A stretch of 64,000 nt of DNA from Megachile rotundata (Eukaryota > Arthropoda > Insecta > Hymenoptera > Megachilidae). The position numbers were made by a program, and so were the translations under genes. The notes under the pieces are model-generated. The model saw only the letters and a list, made by a program, of their open reading frames with translations. It made no database searches and was not told the DNA's origin. The stretch lies in the NCBI RefSeq assembly GCF_050947335.1, contig NC_134995.1, positions 9,524,501-9,588,500 on the forward strand, given 5' to 3'. This document shows, one piece after another, positions 23,235 to 34,777 of this stretch (the stretch's first letter is position 1; the number at the start of each line of letters is the position of its first letter).

Positions 23235-24560
23235 GCTTTTTTAGATTTGGGTGGAAAGTGGAGATTTGGGGATTTGGGAATTTGGAAACTTGGAAGTTTG
23301 GAGATTTAGAGATTTAGGGATCTAGGGAATTTTGGGAATTTTGAGAATTTGGAAAATTTGGGGACTTAGGGATTTGGAGATTTAGGGATTTGAGGATTTG
23401 AGGATTTGGGGATTTGAGGATTTGAGGATTTGGAGATTTGGGGATTTGGGGATTTAAGGATTTGGAAACTTAAGAATTTGGGAATCTAGGAAATTTGAGG
23501 AATTTGGAAAATTTTGGGATTTTGGGATTTGGAGATTTAGGGATTTAGGGATTTGGGGATCTAGGGAATTTGGGGAATTTGGAAAACTTGAGGACTTTGA
23601 GATTTGGAGATTTAGGGATTTGAGGATTTGAGGATTTGGGGATTTGAGGATTTGAGGATTTGGAGATTTGGGGATTTGGGGATTTAAGGATTTGGAAGCT
23701 TAAGAATTTGAGGATCTAGAGAATTTGAGGAATTTGGAAAATTTGGGGACTTTGGAATTTGGAGATTTGGAGATTTAGGGATTTGAGGATTTGAGGATTT
23801 GGAAATTTGGGGATTTCAGGATTTGAGGATTTGGATATTTAAGGATTTGTAAGCTTAAGAATTTGGGGATTTAAGGAATTGGTAGCTTAAGAATTTGGGG
23901 ATTTAGGGATTTGGGAACATAGGTATTTGGAAATTTAGAGATTTGGAAACGTAGAAATTTAGAGATTGAGGAATTCGGGGGATTTAGAGATTTGGAAGCT
24001 TGAGAATTTGGAAATTCAGAGATTTGGAAGCTTGAGAATTTGGAAATTCAGAGATTTGGAAGCTTGAGAATTTGGGAATTTAGAGATTTGGAAGCTTAAT
24101 TGAGGATTTTGAGATTTGGAAACTTAGGAATTTAGGAACATAAGTATTTGGAGATTAAGGGATTTGGAGGCTTACTAATTTGAGGACATATATGTTTGAA
24201 TACTTAGGTATTTGGACAGTTAAGAATTTGGAGACATATGTATTTAGTGATTTGGGCATTTGAAGACTTAAGAATTTAGAGACACATGTATTTGGGGATT
24301 TAGAGATTTGGAGACTTAAGAATTTGGAGTCATATGTATTCGGAATTTTATGGATCTAAAGACTAACAAATTTAAAGATATATATATTTGGAGATTTACT
24401 GATTTGAAGACTTAAGAATTACGACACATATGTATTCGGAATTTTATGCATCTAAAGGCTTACAAATTTAAAGATATATGTATTTGTAGATTTACTAATT
24501 TGAAGACTTAAGAATTTGGAAACATATTTGCCAATGTACGGTTTTGGAAACTTACAAATT
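23235..24560. repeat. GGATTT-type minisatellite, 1.3 kb
   Basis: 8-bp words (gatttggg, gatttgagg) combine into compound units; two near-identical stretches of about 250 bp begin near 23360 and 23605 (ggagatttagggatttgagg). Later units shift to agatttggaagcttgagaat and then to cttaagaatttggagacata, showing stepwise replacement of one unit by another along the array. Confidence 0.92.
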
Positions 24561-25322
24561 TGGGAATATTGATAAATGTCCAAAAATCAACACCCGAGAC
24601 CACTCTTCCCAGATACTTGTCCCAAAGAAGGCACATTCACACCAGATTGCACTTACACCTCGTACAATGCGATAAACAGCGTACATCGATTACCAACGTA
24701 ATAACAGTACCGGCACTAAGGCTAACGATAGCAACGATGCTTATAGATCGACAGGTCGGTAATAGTAAGTAATAGTGGTGTAAAAGTTTTGCATGCATGG
24801 GTTACTTAATAGGCGTTCCAATTAATGCAGCCTAAAGGATAACGCTGCGTGTCAATCAATTCCGCGGTTGACTCTCTTTCGGTTAACATTACGGAATCTA
24901 GGCTAAAGGGGATATGTATGTATGTATATAGGCCACGCTACTTTTATGTCTTCCTTATAATTAGTCAATTAACATTTCCTGTTCGCACAGGCCCCATTAA
25001 AATTTATAAGTAAAAAACATTTTCCTCGAACCGTGATCCTATTCGTATCTCTGCGATCGTGCATGTTTAAAACAGATATACGTTTCGGTATTTCGCTGAA
25101 ACCTAAACGATGTTTCTTCTTTTTATCTCGCGTTATGTAACGATTATCAAAGAGAAGTGAATATCTGGGGCATGAATGCTTTCGGATGTGATTATAATTG
25201 TAAATTGTGAGAAATAACGCGAGTTTTGGTAGCATCGTTGCTTGCTAATGTTCTTGCACTGATGATGTGATATGCTCTTAATTAAGCTTATTGGCAAGCT
25301 TCTTTTAAATATTTTTTCTTGC
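24561..25322. other. Unique spacer
   Basis: Single-copy sequence with a short tatgtatgtata stretch near 24915. The ORF at 24560-24772 starts in the minisatellite. No gene is supported. Confidence 0.45.
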
Positions 25323-25680
25323 TGTAACAAGTTTCCTCGAGATATATTGCATATTTTTGGTATAACAGTTTTTTAAATTACGTATTAGAATTTTTATTTA
25401 AAGGGTACTCAAGGTTAAATAACAAGCTTCCTCGAGATATATTGCACATTAGTTATATAACAGTTTTTTAAGTTACGTATTCAATTTTTATTTAAAGGGT
25501 ACTCAAGGTTAAATAACAAGCTTCCTCGAGATATATTGTATATTAGTTATATAACAGATTTTTAAGTTACGTATTCAATTTTTATTTAAAGGGTACTCAA
25601 AGTTAAATAACAAGCTTCCTCGAGATATATTGCATATTAGTTATATAACAATTTTTTAAGTTTCAAGGTTAAATATCAAG
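25323..25680. repeat. ~94-bp tandem repeat, ~3.7 copies
   Basis: The sequence caagcttcctcgagatatat (first copy caagtttcctcgagatatat) occurs at about 25328, 25423, 25517 and 25611. Each unit contains ttatataacagttttttaag and tttaaagggtactcaagg. The copies differ at only a few sites, so amplification is fairly recent. Confidence 0.93.
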
Positions 25681-26094
25681 CTTAAGCATATTTACAATTT
25701 TTTTATATTTTAAATTTATTCACAAATTGTTTTTAAATTTAAAAAAAATTTTAAATATTTTTTTTAAATTTTTTGGGCTTGAAATATATTTAAAATTTTG
25801 TTTTTTGATTTTTTAAGATTTTAAATGTATTTAATTTTTTTTATATTCTAAATTTTCCAATAAAACTCTATTTTATTATTAAATTTTAATTTCATTAAAA
25901 ATGATATATTTAGACATTTTTTTATTACTTCATTCATCAAAATTATTCAGTGTTTGAAATATTTAATATTATAATACTATAATTAATATTAATAATGATC
26001 ATGATTGATTACAATATTTATTACAAGATCAATGATCATGTAAGACAATCATCACTTGCTACAATAATGAAAAATAATTTTATAAACAGTACCT
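25681..26094. other. AT-rich low-complexity spacer
   Basis: Very AT-rich, with poly-T/A runs and a repeated tgatcatg word near 26000. No gene. Confidence 0.6.
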
Positions 26095-26290
26095 GCACAA
26101 AATCCTGCAAAAATAATTTTTGACATCTTCAAAAAATAATAATTTTCGAGATCGTCAGAAAATAAAAATAATTTTCGAGATCGTCAGAAAATAAAAATAA
26201 TTGTCGAGATCCTCAAAAAATAATAATTTTTGAGATCAGAAAATAAAAATAATTGTCGAGATCCTCAAAAAATAAAAATAATAAATAGCA
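26095..26290. repeat. ~33-38-bp repeat (ATAATTTTCGAGATCGTCAG)
   Basis: Five or so copies of aaaataaaaataattttcga plus gatcgtcag, with variants aattgtcgagatcctcaaa. Confidence 0.82.
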
Positions 26291-26895
26291 AGAAAGTTAT
26301 CGGAATTTTAATCGAGCGTCGAAGAGCGTAATTTTCCAGTGTTTCAACGTCTATCGACGTGTAATCCTGATCGATCGTTCCGGAAGGATAAACACGCTAG
26401 ATGTTCGCCGGACTCATTAACCAATCAGCAGTAATTGTTCGGTATTCGTTAAGGTGAATCCAGATCGAAAGCAAAGTAAGGGAAGAGGCGTTTCCCTCCG
26501 CAGGCGTCGTAACAGCCTTAATTAAATACACCCGGCGATAGAGCACTCGTGCTAACCGGTCGTCACGACGCGCACCGCACACGTAGATCACCTCTAATCC
26601 GTGACGTGCCACTTATGCGTACAACATAGTAGTAAACTCAATTTTAATTAACGTCCTACGTGTATCAGCTTCGTGCCGAGGCTGTACACGAGCCGAACAG
26701 CTGGACGATTCTTCCTTTTGCTTCTCCCACGGTGGGAACCGTTTACAATTGGCATCGTGACGCTCGGACCTAAATACCTTTTATTGCGTTGAGTTTATGT
26801 GCTAGAATGTATTTGGATGTGGAGGTATATTTTTAGGGTACGGAGTTCATGGTGTGGATGTGGAGGTATAAGTTTGGTTGAACTCGGAGAAGTTC
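26291..26895. other. Unique CpG-containing island
   Basis: No ORF of note (71 codons, minus strand). Nothing recognisable. Confidence 0.45.
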
Positions 26896-27545
26896 CTACG
26901 TTCTCAAATCCCTAAAGGATAGAAGGGTAGACTTGACAAATTTAGATGTGTGTGAGTAGAAATTTGGTCATCATAGGCAAGCTGGATAATTGTAAGGTTG
27001 ATAACTGGAAGTCTGATAAATGTAAGCTTGATAACTGGACGTCTGATAAGTGTAAGCTTGATAACTGGAAATCTGATAAATGTACTCTTGATAACTGGAC
27101 GTCTCATAAGTGTAAACTTGATAACTGGAAGTCTGATAAGTGTAAGCTTGGTAACTGGAAGTCTGATAAATGGAAGTCTGATAAGTGTAAACTTGATAGT
27201 TGGAAGTCTGATAAGTGATAACTGAAGGTCTGGTAAGTGTAAGCTTGACAACTGGAAGTTTGATAAGTGTAAGCTTGATAACTGGAAGTCTAATAAGTGT
27301 AAACTTGATAACTGGAAGTCTGGTAATTGTAAGCTTGATAATTGGAAGTCTGATGAGTGTAAGCTTGTTAACTGGCAGTCTGATAAGTGTAGTCTTGATA
27401 ACTGGCAGTCTGATAAGTGTAAGCTTAATAACTGGAAGTCTGGTAAATGTAAGCTTGATAACTGGCAGTCTAATAAGTCTAAGCTTGATAACTGGAAGTC
27501 TGATAAGTGTAAACTTAATAACTGGAAGTCTAAGTGTAAGCTTGA
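26896..27545. repeat. 30-bp minisatellite (AAGCTTGATAACTGGAAGTC), duplicate 1
   Basis: About twenty 30-bp units of aagcttgataactggaagtc plus tgataagtgt. Thirty is ten codons, so both strands hold long ORFs (203 codons minus, 124 plus) that are repeat artefacts. The left flank (agacttgacaaatttagat) and right flank (tttgcaaggttccaaa) also occur around the 32.4-kb array, so a larger block was copied and the arrays then changed in copy number. Confidence 0.95.
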
Positions 27546-27960
27546 TTTTGCAAGGTTCCAAATTTCTATGTCGAATGTTCACATCTTAAAGTGTATACAT
27601 CTCCCCAAATCTCCAAAGTCCCATATCTCCAAATCCTTATATTCCAAATTCCAATATCTCCAAATTTCTAAGTCCCCAAATTCTTAAGCTTGCAAATCTC
27701 TAAACTCCCAAATTCTTAAGCTTCCAAATCCCTAAATCTCCAAATATCTACGTCTCCAAATTCCTATATCCCTAAATTCATAAACGTCCAAATCTCTAAA
27801 TCTCCAGATTCCTACGCCCCCAAATCCTTAAATCCCCAAATGCCTAAGCCTCCAAATCTCCAAATCCCCCAATTCTTCACCTTTCAAATCCCTAAATCTC
27901 CAAGTACCAATATCTCTAAACTCCTAACACACTATTTCCTCAAATCCTCGGAAAAATCCA
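27546..27960. repeat. CCAAATCTCC-type minisatellite
   Basis: Words aaatctccaaat, cctaaatccccaaat and attcttaagctt; the reverse orientation of the 23.2-24.5-kb family. The first ~130 bp match 32740-32870. Confidence 0.88.
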
Positions 27961-28545
27961 CAAATTACAACACACCCAGTAGACATCTCCTAACTCGTGC
28001 ACTAAACTGCGTGACACGAAAAAAATCGAGTCTCTCGTGACTCTCGGATCGGTCGTTCGTTCATCCGCACTAAACGAACGGCCGAGATACCGATCATCCG
28101 ACGATTCTTCACCTTCAGATACACAAACAAAGTGAACCCATGAACTCACGAGTGGGTGAACTTCCCACGTACGTTCCGTTCTGACGTTTATTGGCCCGAG
28201 ACCCGATGAAAAATCGAGAATACCGATCATACCACGCGCGAAGGAGATATGGCAAGCGTGACATGCATGGAATGTCACGTCTGTAGGATAGAATTCGAAG
28301 GGCCATTTGAATCGGCGTCGATCTTCGTAACGGTGTCCTATGCTTGCCACTTGTGAGACTCGCGATAGATCCCACGCTAATAATTTCCTTCTGGCATCCT
28401 TTCATGAGATTCTGACTGCATGAGTTTCCCAGACGTTTCTCCGTTTCATCGGTTACAGTGCTGTATTAAGTATTTTACGCTCCCTAATGTCATAATATTT
28501 GTTATAATATTATATGCCATAATATGTGTTTGTGGATGTATAGGG
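27961..28545. other. Unique CpG-rich island; no gene recognised
   Basis: The minus-strand ORFs of 136 and 96 codons overlap each other in different frames and neither resembles a family I know. The right edge (gtatagggtgttgcaac, about 28538) resembles the TACAGGGTGT end common to insect transposable elements and sits at the start of the 150-bp array. Confidence 0.4.
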
Positions 28546-28554
28546 TGTTGCAAC

Positions 28555-29400
28555 TTTTGGTGTTTATGTATAGAGAACAGAATACGTATCATTGATCTTT
28601 ATGTCCTTGGAATAGTTTGTCAAAAACGTCATTCTGAATAATTTTTCTCTTCATATATAACCGTCGATCGGCCTTAGTTCAAGAGATATTTAGAAGAGTA
28701 TTTTGAATGAGGTAATTAATCATAAAATGGCGTTCGCTCCACCGATTTCGATGACCTTGAAATATATTGTCAATGACGTCATTCTAAACAATTTTCCTCT
28801 GTATATATGACCGCCGATCAGCTTTAGTTTTAGAGATATTGGCAAAAGTATTAAAAACGTGATCATCATTTACAGAACAGCACTCGCTTCACCGATTTGG
28901 ATGATCTTGAAATATGTCATCAAGGACATCATTTTGAACAATTTTCCTCTCTATATATGACCGTCGACCGGCTTTAGTTTCAGAGATATTAGCAAAAGTA
29001 TTAAAAACGTGATTATCATTTACAGAACAGCACTCGCTTTACCGATTTTTATGACCTTGAAATATGTTATCCAGAACATCATTTTGAACAACTTTTCTCT
29101 CTACATATAATCGTCGATCGGCCTTAATTCAAGAGATATTTACAAAAGTACTTTGAATGAGGTAATTAATCATAAAATGGCGCTCGCTCCACCGATTTCG
29201 ATGATCTTGAAATATGTTGTCAAAGACACCATTCTGAATAACTTTCCTCTCCATATATAGCCGCCGATCGGCTCTAGTTTCTGAGATATTTGCAAAAGTA
29301 TACGAACGTGGCCATCATTCACAAAATGGCACTCTCCTGTTCCCATGACCTTGAAACATGCTGCCAAAGAGGTTATTCTACCCAACTTTGCAACCATGTT
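28555..29400. repeat. 150-bp satellite, ~5.5 copies, two subtypes
   Basis: The landmark ccttgaaatatgttgtcaa or its variants recurs at exact 150-bp steps (aatatattgt 28761, aatatgtcat 28911, aatatgttat 29061, aatatgttgt 29211), with an earlier diverged copy at 28611 and a last one at about 29355. Two versions of one segment exist: tgaatgaggtaattaatc in copies one and four, and aaacgtgatcatcattt in copies two and three. This points to gene conversion or a higher-order arrangement. Confidence 0.95.
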
Positions 29401-30155
29401 TCCACAAAAAGTTCCTCACTTCCCAGACAGTTACAAATTGAAACATCTACAATTTCCACAAACTTGTTTTTCTAATAATTTTCCCACAAAACTGACCTCT
29501 TTACACTAATGTCTGCTTGATTACACATATTATTCTAATTAATAATACTTAAAGCAATGTCATAATTGACAGTACCACACAATCCAGAGAATAACTAATT
29601 ACAACAAAAACGACTGAAATCAGAAAGGTTGCCCAGATGCCCTAAGCTCGTTCAGTACTTAATACAGCACTGGTTAAAACATTCGTCGACGAAACCGGAT
29701 GCGTGGTAATTCCTCTTCGCGAGTAAATCGCGAAGCGGATCTTTTGATCGTGTTAGTTACGACTGCGGATAGCTCCGTTGCTGCCCCAACCGTTTATTTT
29801 GCGATACGGTGAAACGTTGTAAAATGATTTGCTCTCGTCGATTTCCAGCCGTGTGTACGAGATATAATTTATAAGAAATCGGACGGATAATTAAAGAGAT
29901 GTAAGATGACACTGGATCCGTGTAATAGCCACGGTAATTGATTATCTGCGTAGCAATTATTAATGCAGGATGGCTGCATGTTGTAAAAAGGTTTTACGGA
30001 TGTGTCTACATGTTTACTATCTCGTTTATCGTGTACTGTTTATATTATTTTTTGGACGGTAGCTAAACTTGAAATTCGACGAAATAAACTACTTGGTATG
30101 TGATATGAATTATTGACATGAATCGTTGGTATGATGAATTATTTATATTGATATA
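29401..30155. other. Unique spacer
   Basis: CpG-containing unique DNA around 29650-29850, AT-rich elsewhere. No gene. Confidence 0.5.
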
Positions 30156-30159
30156 TGAA

Positions 30160-31470
30160 ATAAATATTAATAAGTATATTATTAATATTATCAATATTAC
30201 CAATATTATCAATACTATCAATATCATCAATATTATCAATATTATCAATATCATCAATGTTGTCAATAGCATCAATGTTATCAATATCATCAATGTTGTC
30301 AATAGCATCAATGTTATCAATATCATCAATGCTATCAGTATCATCAATGTTATCAATATTACCAATATCATCAATGCTATCAATATCATCAATGTCATCA
30401 ATGTTATCACTATTATCAATATTATCAATATTATCAATATTATCAATATTACCAATATTATCAATATTATCAATATTATCAATATCATCAATATTATCAA
30501 TATCATCAATGTTGTCAATAGCATCAATGTTATCAATATCATCAATGTTGTCAATAGCATCAATGTTATCAATATCATCAATGCTATCAGTATCATCAAT
30601 GTTATCAATATTACCAATATCATCAATGCTATCAATATCATCAATGTCATCAATGTTATCACTATTATCAATATTATCAATATTATCAATATTATCAATA
30701 TTACCAATATTATCAATATTATCAATATTATCAATATCATCAATATTATCAATATCATCAATGTTGTCAATAGCATCAATGTTATCAATATCATCAATGT
30801 TGTCAATAGCATCAATGTTATCAATATCATCAATGCTATCAATATTACCAATATCATCAATGCTATCAATATCATCAATGTCATCAATGTCATCAATGTT
30901 ATCACTATTATCAATATTATCAATATTATCAATATTATCAATATTACCAATATTATCAATATTATCAATATTATCAATATCATCAATATTATCAATATCA
31001 TCAATGTTGTCAATAGCATCAATGTTATCAATATCATCAATGCTACCAGTGTCATCAATGTTGTCAATAGCATAAATGTTATCAATATCATCAATGTTAT
31101 CAGTATCATCAATGTCATCAGTATTACCAATATCATCAATGCTATCAATACCATCAATGTCATCAATGTTATCAATGTTATCAATGTTATCAATATTATC
31201 AATATTATCAAGATAATCAAGATAATCAATATCATCAATATTATCAATATCGTCAATATCATCAATATCATCAATATCATCAATATTATCAATATTACCA
31301 ATATTATCAATATTATCAATATCATCAATATTATCAATATTATCAATATTATCAATATTATCAATATTATCAATATCATCAATATTATCAATATTATCAA
31401 TATTATCAATATTATCAATATTATCAATATCATCAATGTCATCAATATTATCAATAAAATCAACATTATT
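30160..31470. repeat. 9-bp array (ATCAATATT)n with 243-252-bp higher-order unit
   Basis: About 145 copies of atcaatatt and variants (atcaatgtt, gtcaatagc, accaatatt). The singular variant atcactatt occurs at 30407, 30659 and 30902, spacings of 252 and 243 bp, i.e. 28 and 27 nonamers, so blocks of about 27 units were duplicated. Reading frames stay open on both strands: a 489-codon plus-strand and 470- and 467-codon minus-strand ORFs are all repeat products of Ile/Asn/Asp/Leu/Ser. They should not be called proteins. Confidence 0.97.
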
Positions 31471-32130
31471 ATCAATTATATTATCAATAAGAATATTATT
31501 AGGAACATTGTCAAGAATAATTTTTCCATTAAAAGTAAGCAACAGAACTTAATTTTCACTAAATTTGTTATAAATGTAGAAATGTAGTAAATTATATTTT
31601 AGTGACGCTTTCTAGATAAAAAGTGAATCCACGCTCTAGAGAAAAGATTTTTTGTAAAAAACTAAGAGGATCTAATACGCAAACATATTTTATTTTTTGA
31701 ATCTTAATTCAGAAATTCAAATGTTGAGAACTGACAAATTCCAATGCTTAAAATATTCAAACTGATGACACATACTTAACATGCAAAACAATTTATCATT
31801 CAGGCTTTTCATCGACGTCAATAAATCACATTACCGGATTCTCCGGTATTTTTCACGACACTAGATTTCTTTCAGACTCCCAAACTATCCACGGAATGTA
31901 GAAGGACAACCCACGAGTTGGAAAGTGGAAGTCCACCGTGAACATTTGTAGTTACATTTCGGCAAATGAGAATGATAACTGCTGAACGCAAGTATCTCTC
32001 TTGAGAATTTGCCTGTTTTCGTCTAATTGGCGACCGCAAGAGACAATATACCGCCGAAAATACGTGTGAGGCCATTTTTCTATTCTGACCAATTGGAGTG
32101 GCGCTTCTAAACACCACGCGCCAACTCGTG
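31471..32130. other. Unique spacer with inverted CCAACTCGTGGGTTG pair
   Basis: The 15-mer ccaactcgtgggttg occurs on the plus strand near 32121 and as its reverse complement near 31908, about 200 bp apart. A minus-strand ORF between them (81 codons) has no recognisable features. Relatives of the 15-mer occur at about 36250, 33050 and 57805. Confidence 0.5.
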
Positions 32131-32344
32131 GGTTGACATCGGTATGTGGGAATGTGGAATTTGGGGTTTAGAAACGTTGAAGTTAGAGTTTGGATGTTTG
32201 CGTATTCAGAAATGTAGAAATTTGAGTGGATGAAAATTTGAAGTTGGATATTTAGAAAAGTGGAACGGGCTTATGGAAATTTGGAAATTTGGATATTTAG
32301 AAGGGTAGAAATTTGGGGTTGTGAAATTTGAAAATATGGATAAA
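32131..32344. repeat. Degenerate AGAAATTTGGA-type repeat
   Basis: Loose repetition of tttagaaacg, gtagaaatttg and ggaaatttggatatttag. It resembles the decayed edge of the GGATTT family. Confidence 0.6.
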
Positions 32345-32870
32345 AGGGTAGACTTGACAAATTTAGATATTTATGAGTAGAAATTTGGTCATCATAGACA
32401 TTTGGCAAGTTGGATAATTGTAAGCTTGATACCTAGAAGTCTGATAAGTGTAAGCTTTATAACTGGAAGTCTGATAAGTGTAAGCTTGATAACTGAACGT
32501 CTGATAAGTGTAAGCTTGATAACTGAACGTCTGATAAGTGTAAGCTTGATAACTGAACGTCTGATAAGTGTAAGCTTGATAACTGGAAGTCTGATAAGTG
32601 TAAACTTGATAACTGGAAGTCTGATAAATGTAAGCTTGATAACTGGAAGTCTGATAATTGTAAGCTTGATACCTAAAAGTCTGATAAGTGTAAGCTTGAT
32701 AACTGGAAGTCTGATAAGTGTAAGCATGCGTTTGCAAGGTTCCAAACTTCTATGTCCAATGTTCACACCTTAAAGTGTATATATTTCCCCAAATCCCTAA
32801 GTCCCCAAAGTCCCATATCTCCAAATCCTTATATTCCAAATTCCAATATCTCCAAATACATACATCCCCA
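32345..32870. repeat. 30-bp minisatellite block, duplicate 2
   Basis: The same left flank, 30-bp unit (aagcttgataactggaagtc) and right flank (tttgcaaggttccaaa, then cccatatctccaaatcctta) as 26896-27690, but with about 11 units instead of about 20. Orientation is the same. ORFs of 123-124 codons on both strands are artefacts. Confidence 0.95.
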
Positions 32871-33075
32871 AATTGCAAAATTCACAAATTTCTCCATCTC
32901 AGATCTCAAATTATGTAACTTCCCAAATTTCTGTATCTAGATCCCTACTTCCCCAAATCCCTAAGTCTTCAAATCTCTGTATTCTCAAATTCAGTATTCA
33001 GAAACGTAGAAATTTGAGAAATTGTACCTCTTCCTGACCCTCAACTCATAGATTGACACTGATATGTTTGTCCCT
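32871..33075. repeat. Dispersed repeat, partner of 57610-57830
   Basis: Shared landmarks with 57.6 kb in the same order: ctccatctcagatctcaaat, ccccaaatttct, tatctagatcc, attcagaaacgtaga-type words and the (g)ccaactc...gacactg segment. About 200 bp, moderately diverged. Confidence 0.8.
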
Positions 33076-33900
33076 AAGATTTCAAAGAATTCGTAGGTTC
33101 TTAATTCTCACATTTCCCCGTAATTTGTAAGTGTCATCGAACGGTAACCTTCGAATCCGAAATAGATCTTTCGATCATCGCGTTAACGACTGCCGATGAA
33201 CTTCGACGGCAAAAAGGCTTTCGTAGATTTCACGATAAGTGGCTATTAATTATAATTGCTTAGGAATGTAAATATCTCCTTTCTATAACAACTTGTTTTG
33301 CCTCGAACGGCAATTAGGCAAATGTCCAAAATGTTCGGTCTTTATGCATCTTTCAGTCAAATGTCCTCTTAAGTGGATTCCTTGGATTCTTGTTGCAAAA
33401 TTTTTTTTCTGATGAAATTTGAATGGAAAGTGTATTTATGGTTTGGTAGTTAATTTTAATAATTTGTAGTCTATAGTTTTGTTTAGAACTTTTAGTTAAT
33501 AGTTAATGTAGAAAGTGTCAATTGTGGCCTTACGTCTGATCTTGACCTTCAAATTTAAAAATTAATAAATTCTTACCACCTAAATTGATTTCTTGAGATT
33601 TCTAAATTTCAAACTTCACGGTGTTAATACAACCAATTTAATTCGAAACATCCTATTCCTCCAGATTTCAGGTTTGCTTCGAAACGAGTGTGGTCGAGTG
33701 CGATCAAAGGTTCGTGGGAGTCGTAACCGATCGCGTAATTGACTTTACGATCCATTCACTGCGATATCGGAATCGGTTATGTTGACATTAACGGTTAATG
33801 TGACCTAGGAGATGGTCGTCACGACATTATACAATTATAGTAACGTTTGGTCACTGGTCGCAGATTTTATCAAAATCCCAATATTCCATTATTCTGAGGT
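33076..33900. other. Unique spacer
   Basis: Single-copy sequence, partly CpG-containing (33130-33200, 33670-33840). No ORF or element recognised. Confidence 0.5.
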
Positions 33901-34245
33901 CCCTGAATTCTGATCCTCAGAAGTTGCAAAGTTAAAAAGTTGCAAAATTGCAAGACTGAATAGTCGCAAAATTGTAATATTTAATAGTTGCAAAATTGCA
34001 AGATTAAAAGTTAAAAAATTCCAAGAGTTAAAAGTTGCAAAATTGCAAAATTTAGAAGTTTCAAAATTGCAAGATCAGAAAACTCAAAAATTTCAAGGGT
34101 CAAATTAAAAAAATTGCAAGCGACAAAAATTCCAAAACACCAATACTCAAAAGTTCAAAAACTCCAACATTCAAAAGTACCAAAATTCCAACAGTTAAAA
34201 GTTCCAAAACCCCAATATCCAAAAATTCCAAAATCTCCCATCAAC
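33901..34245. repeat. AAAATTGCAAGA / AAAATTCCAA repeat
   Basis: Short units of about 14-18 bp (aaagttgcaaaattgcaaga) grade into aaaagttccaaaattcc units. Confidence 0.82.
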
Positions 34246-34777
34246 TTCACAAATTTTCGTCTCCAAACCAACCATTACCATATTCCACGCAATATCCACA
34301 TCCGACACACATCGTCCCCGTTAAACACGGCATCTGCGTATTAAGCGTGTGCCACTCTCGGCTCATGCATTCGTGTGAACACAACTGGTGTACGTTTATG
34401 TAAATGCGTTCAGATAAGAGTATCATCAATGAAAAGTCCGACGATAGTGCCTTGGCATGTTACAATCTAGCAGCAACGGTGATGATTAGACTGCATACCA
34501 ATAACGGAGCAGAATCAGAATAAAATTTACACATTTCCCATCTTCAATCTACAAATCCACTTTAACTTGCAAAGTTACTTCAACAAATTCTTTACCATGT
34601 TTATACTTTTTAATTCGACAACTTTTCATCCTTTATACTTTATACTAGAGGTTTCATAAAATTCTAAAACTTGTATGTCGAAAATTTAATATATTATTAT
34701 TTCTTTTATCAATTGTATTTCACTATAGGAGTAGGTCAAAAATTAATTCAAGTTGCTGAATATGCTGAATCAGCGCT
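34246..34777. other. Unique spacer
   Basis: Nothing recognisable. The left terminus of element copy C should lie here but no CAGGGTG-like end is visible; actataggagtag near 34724 is a weak candidate only. Confidence 0.45.

Noticed and set aside
30063..31587. 489-, 470- and 467-codon overlapping ORFs
   Set aside because: All are produced by a 9-bp repeat, open in several frames on both strands with Ile/Asn/Asp/Leu/Ser repeats only.
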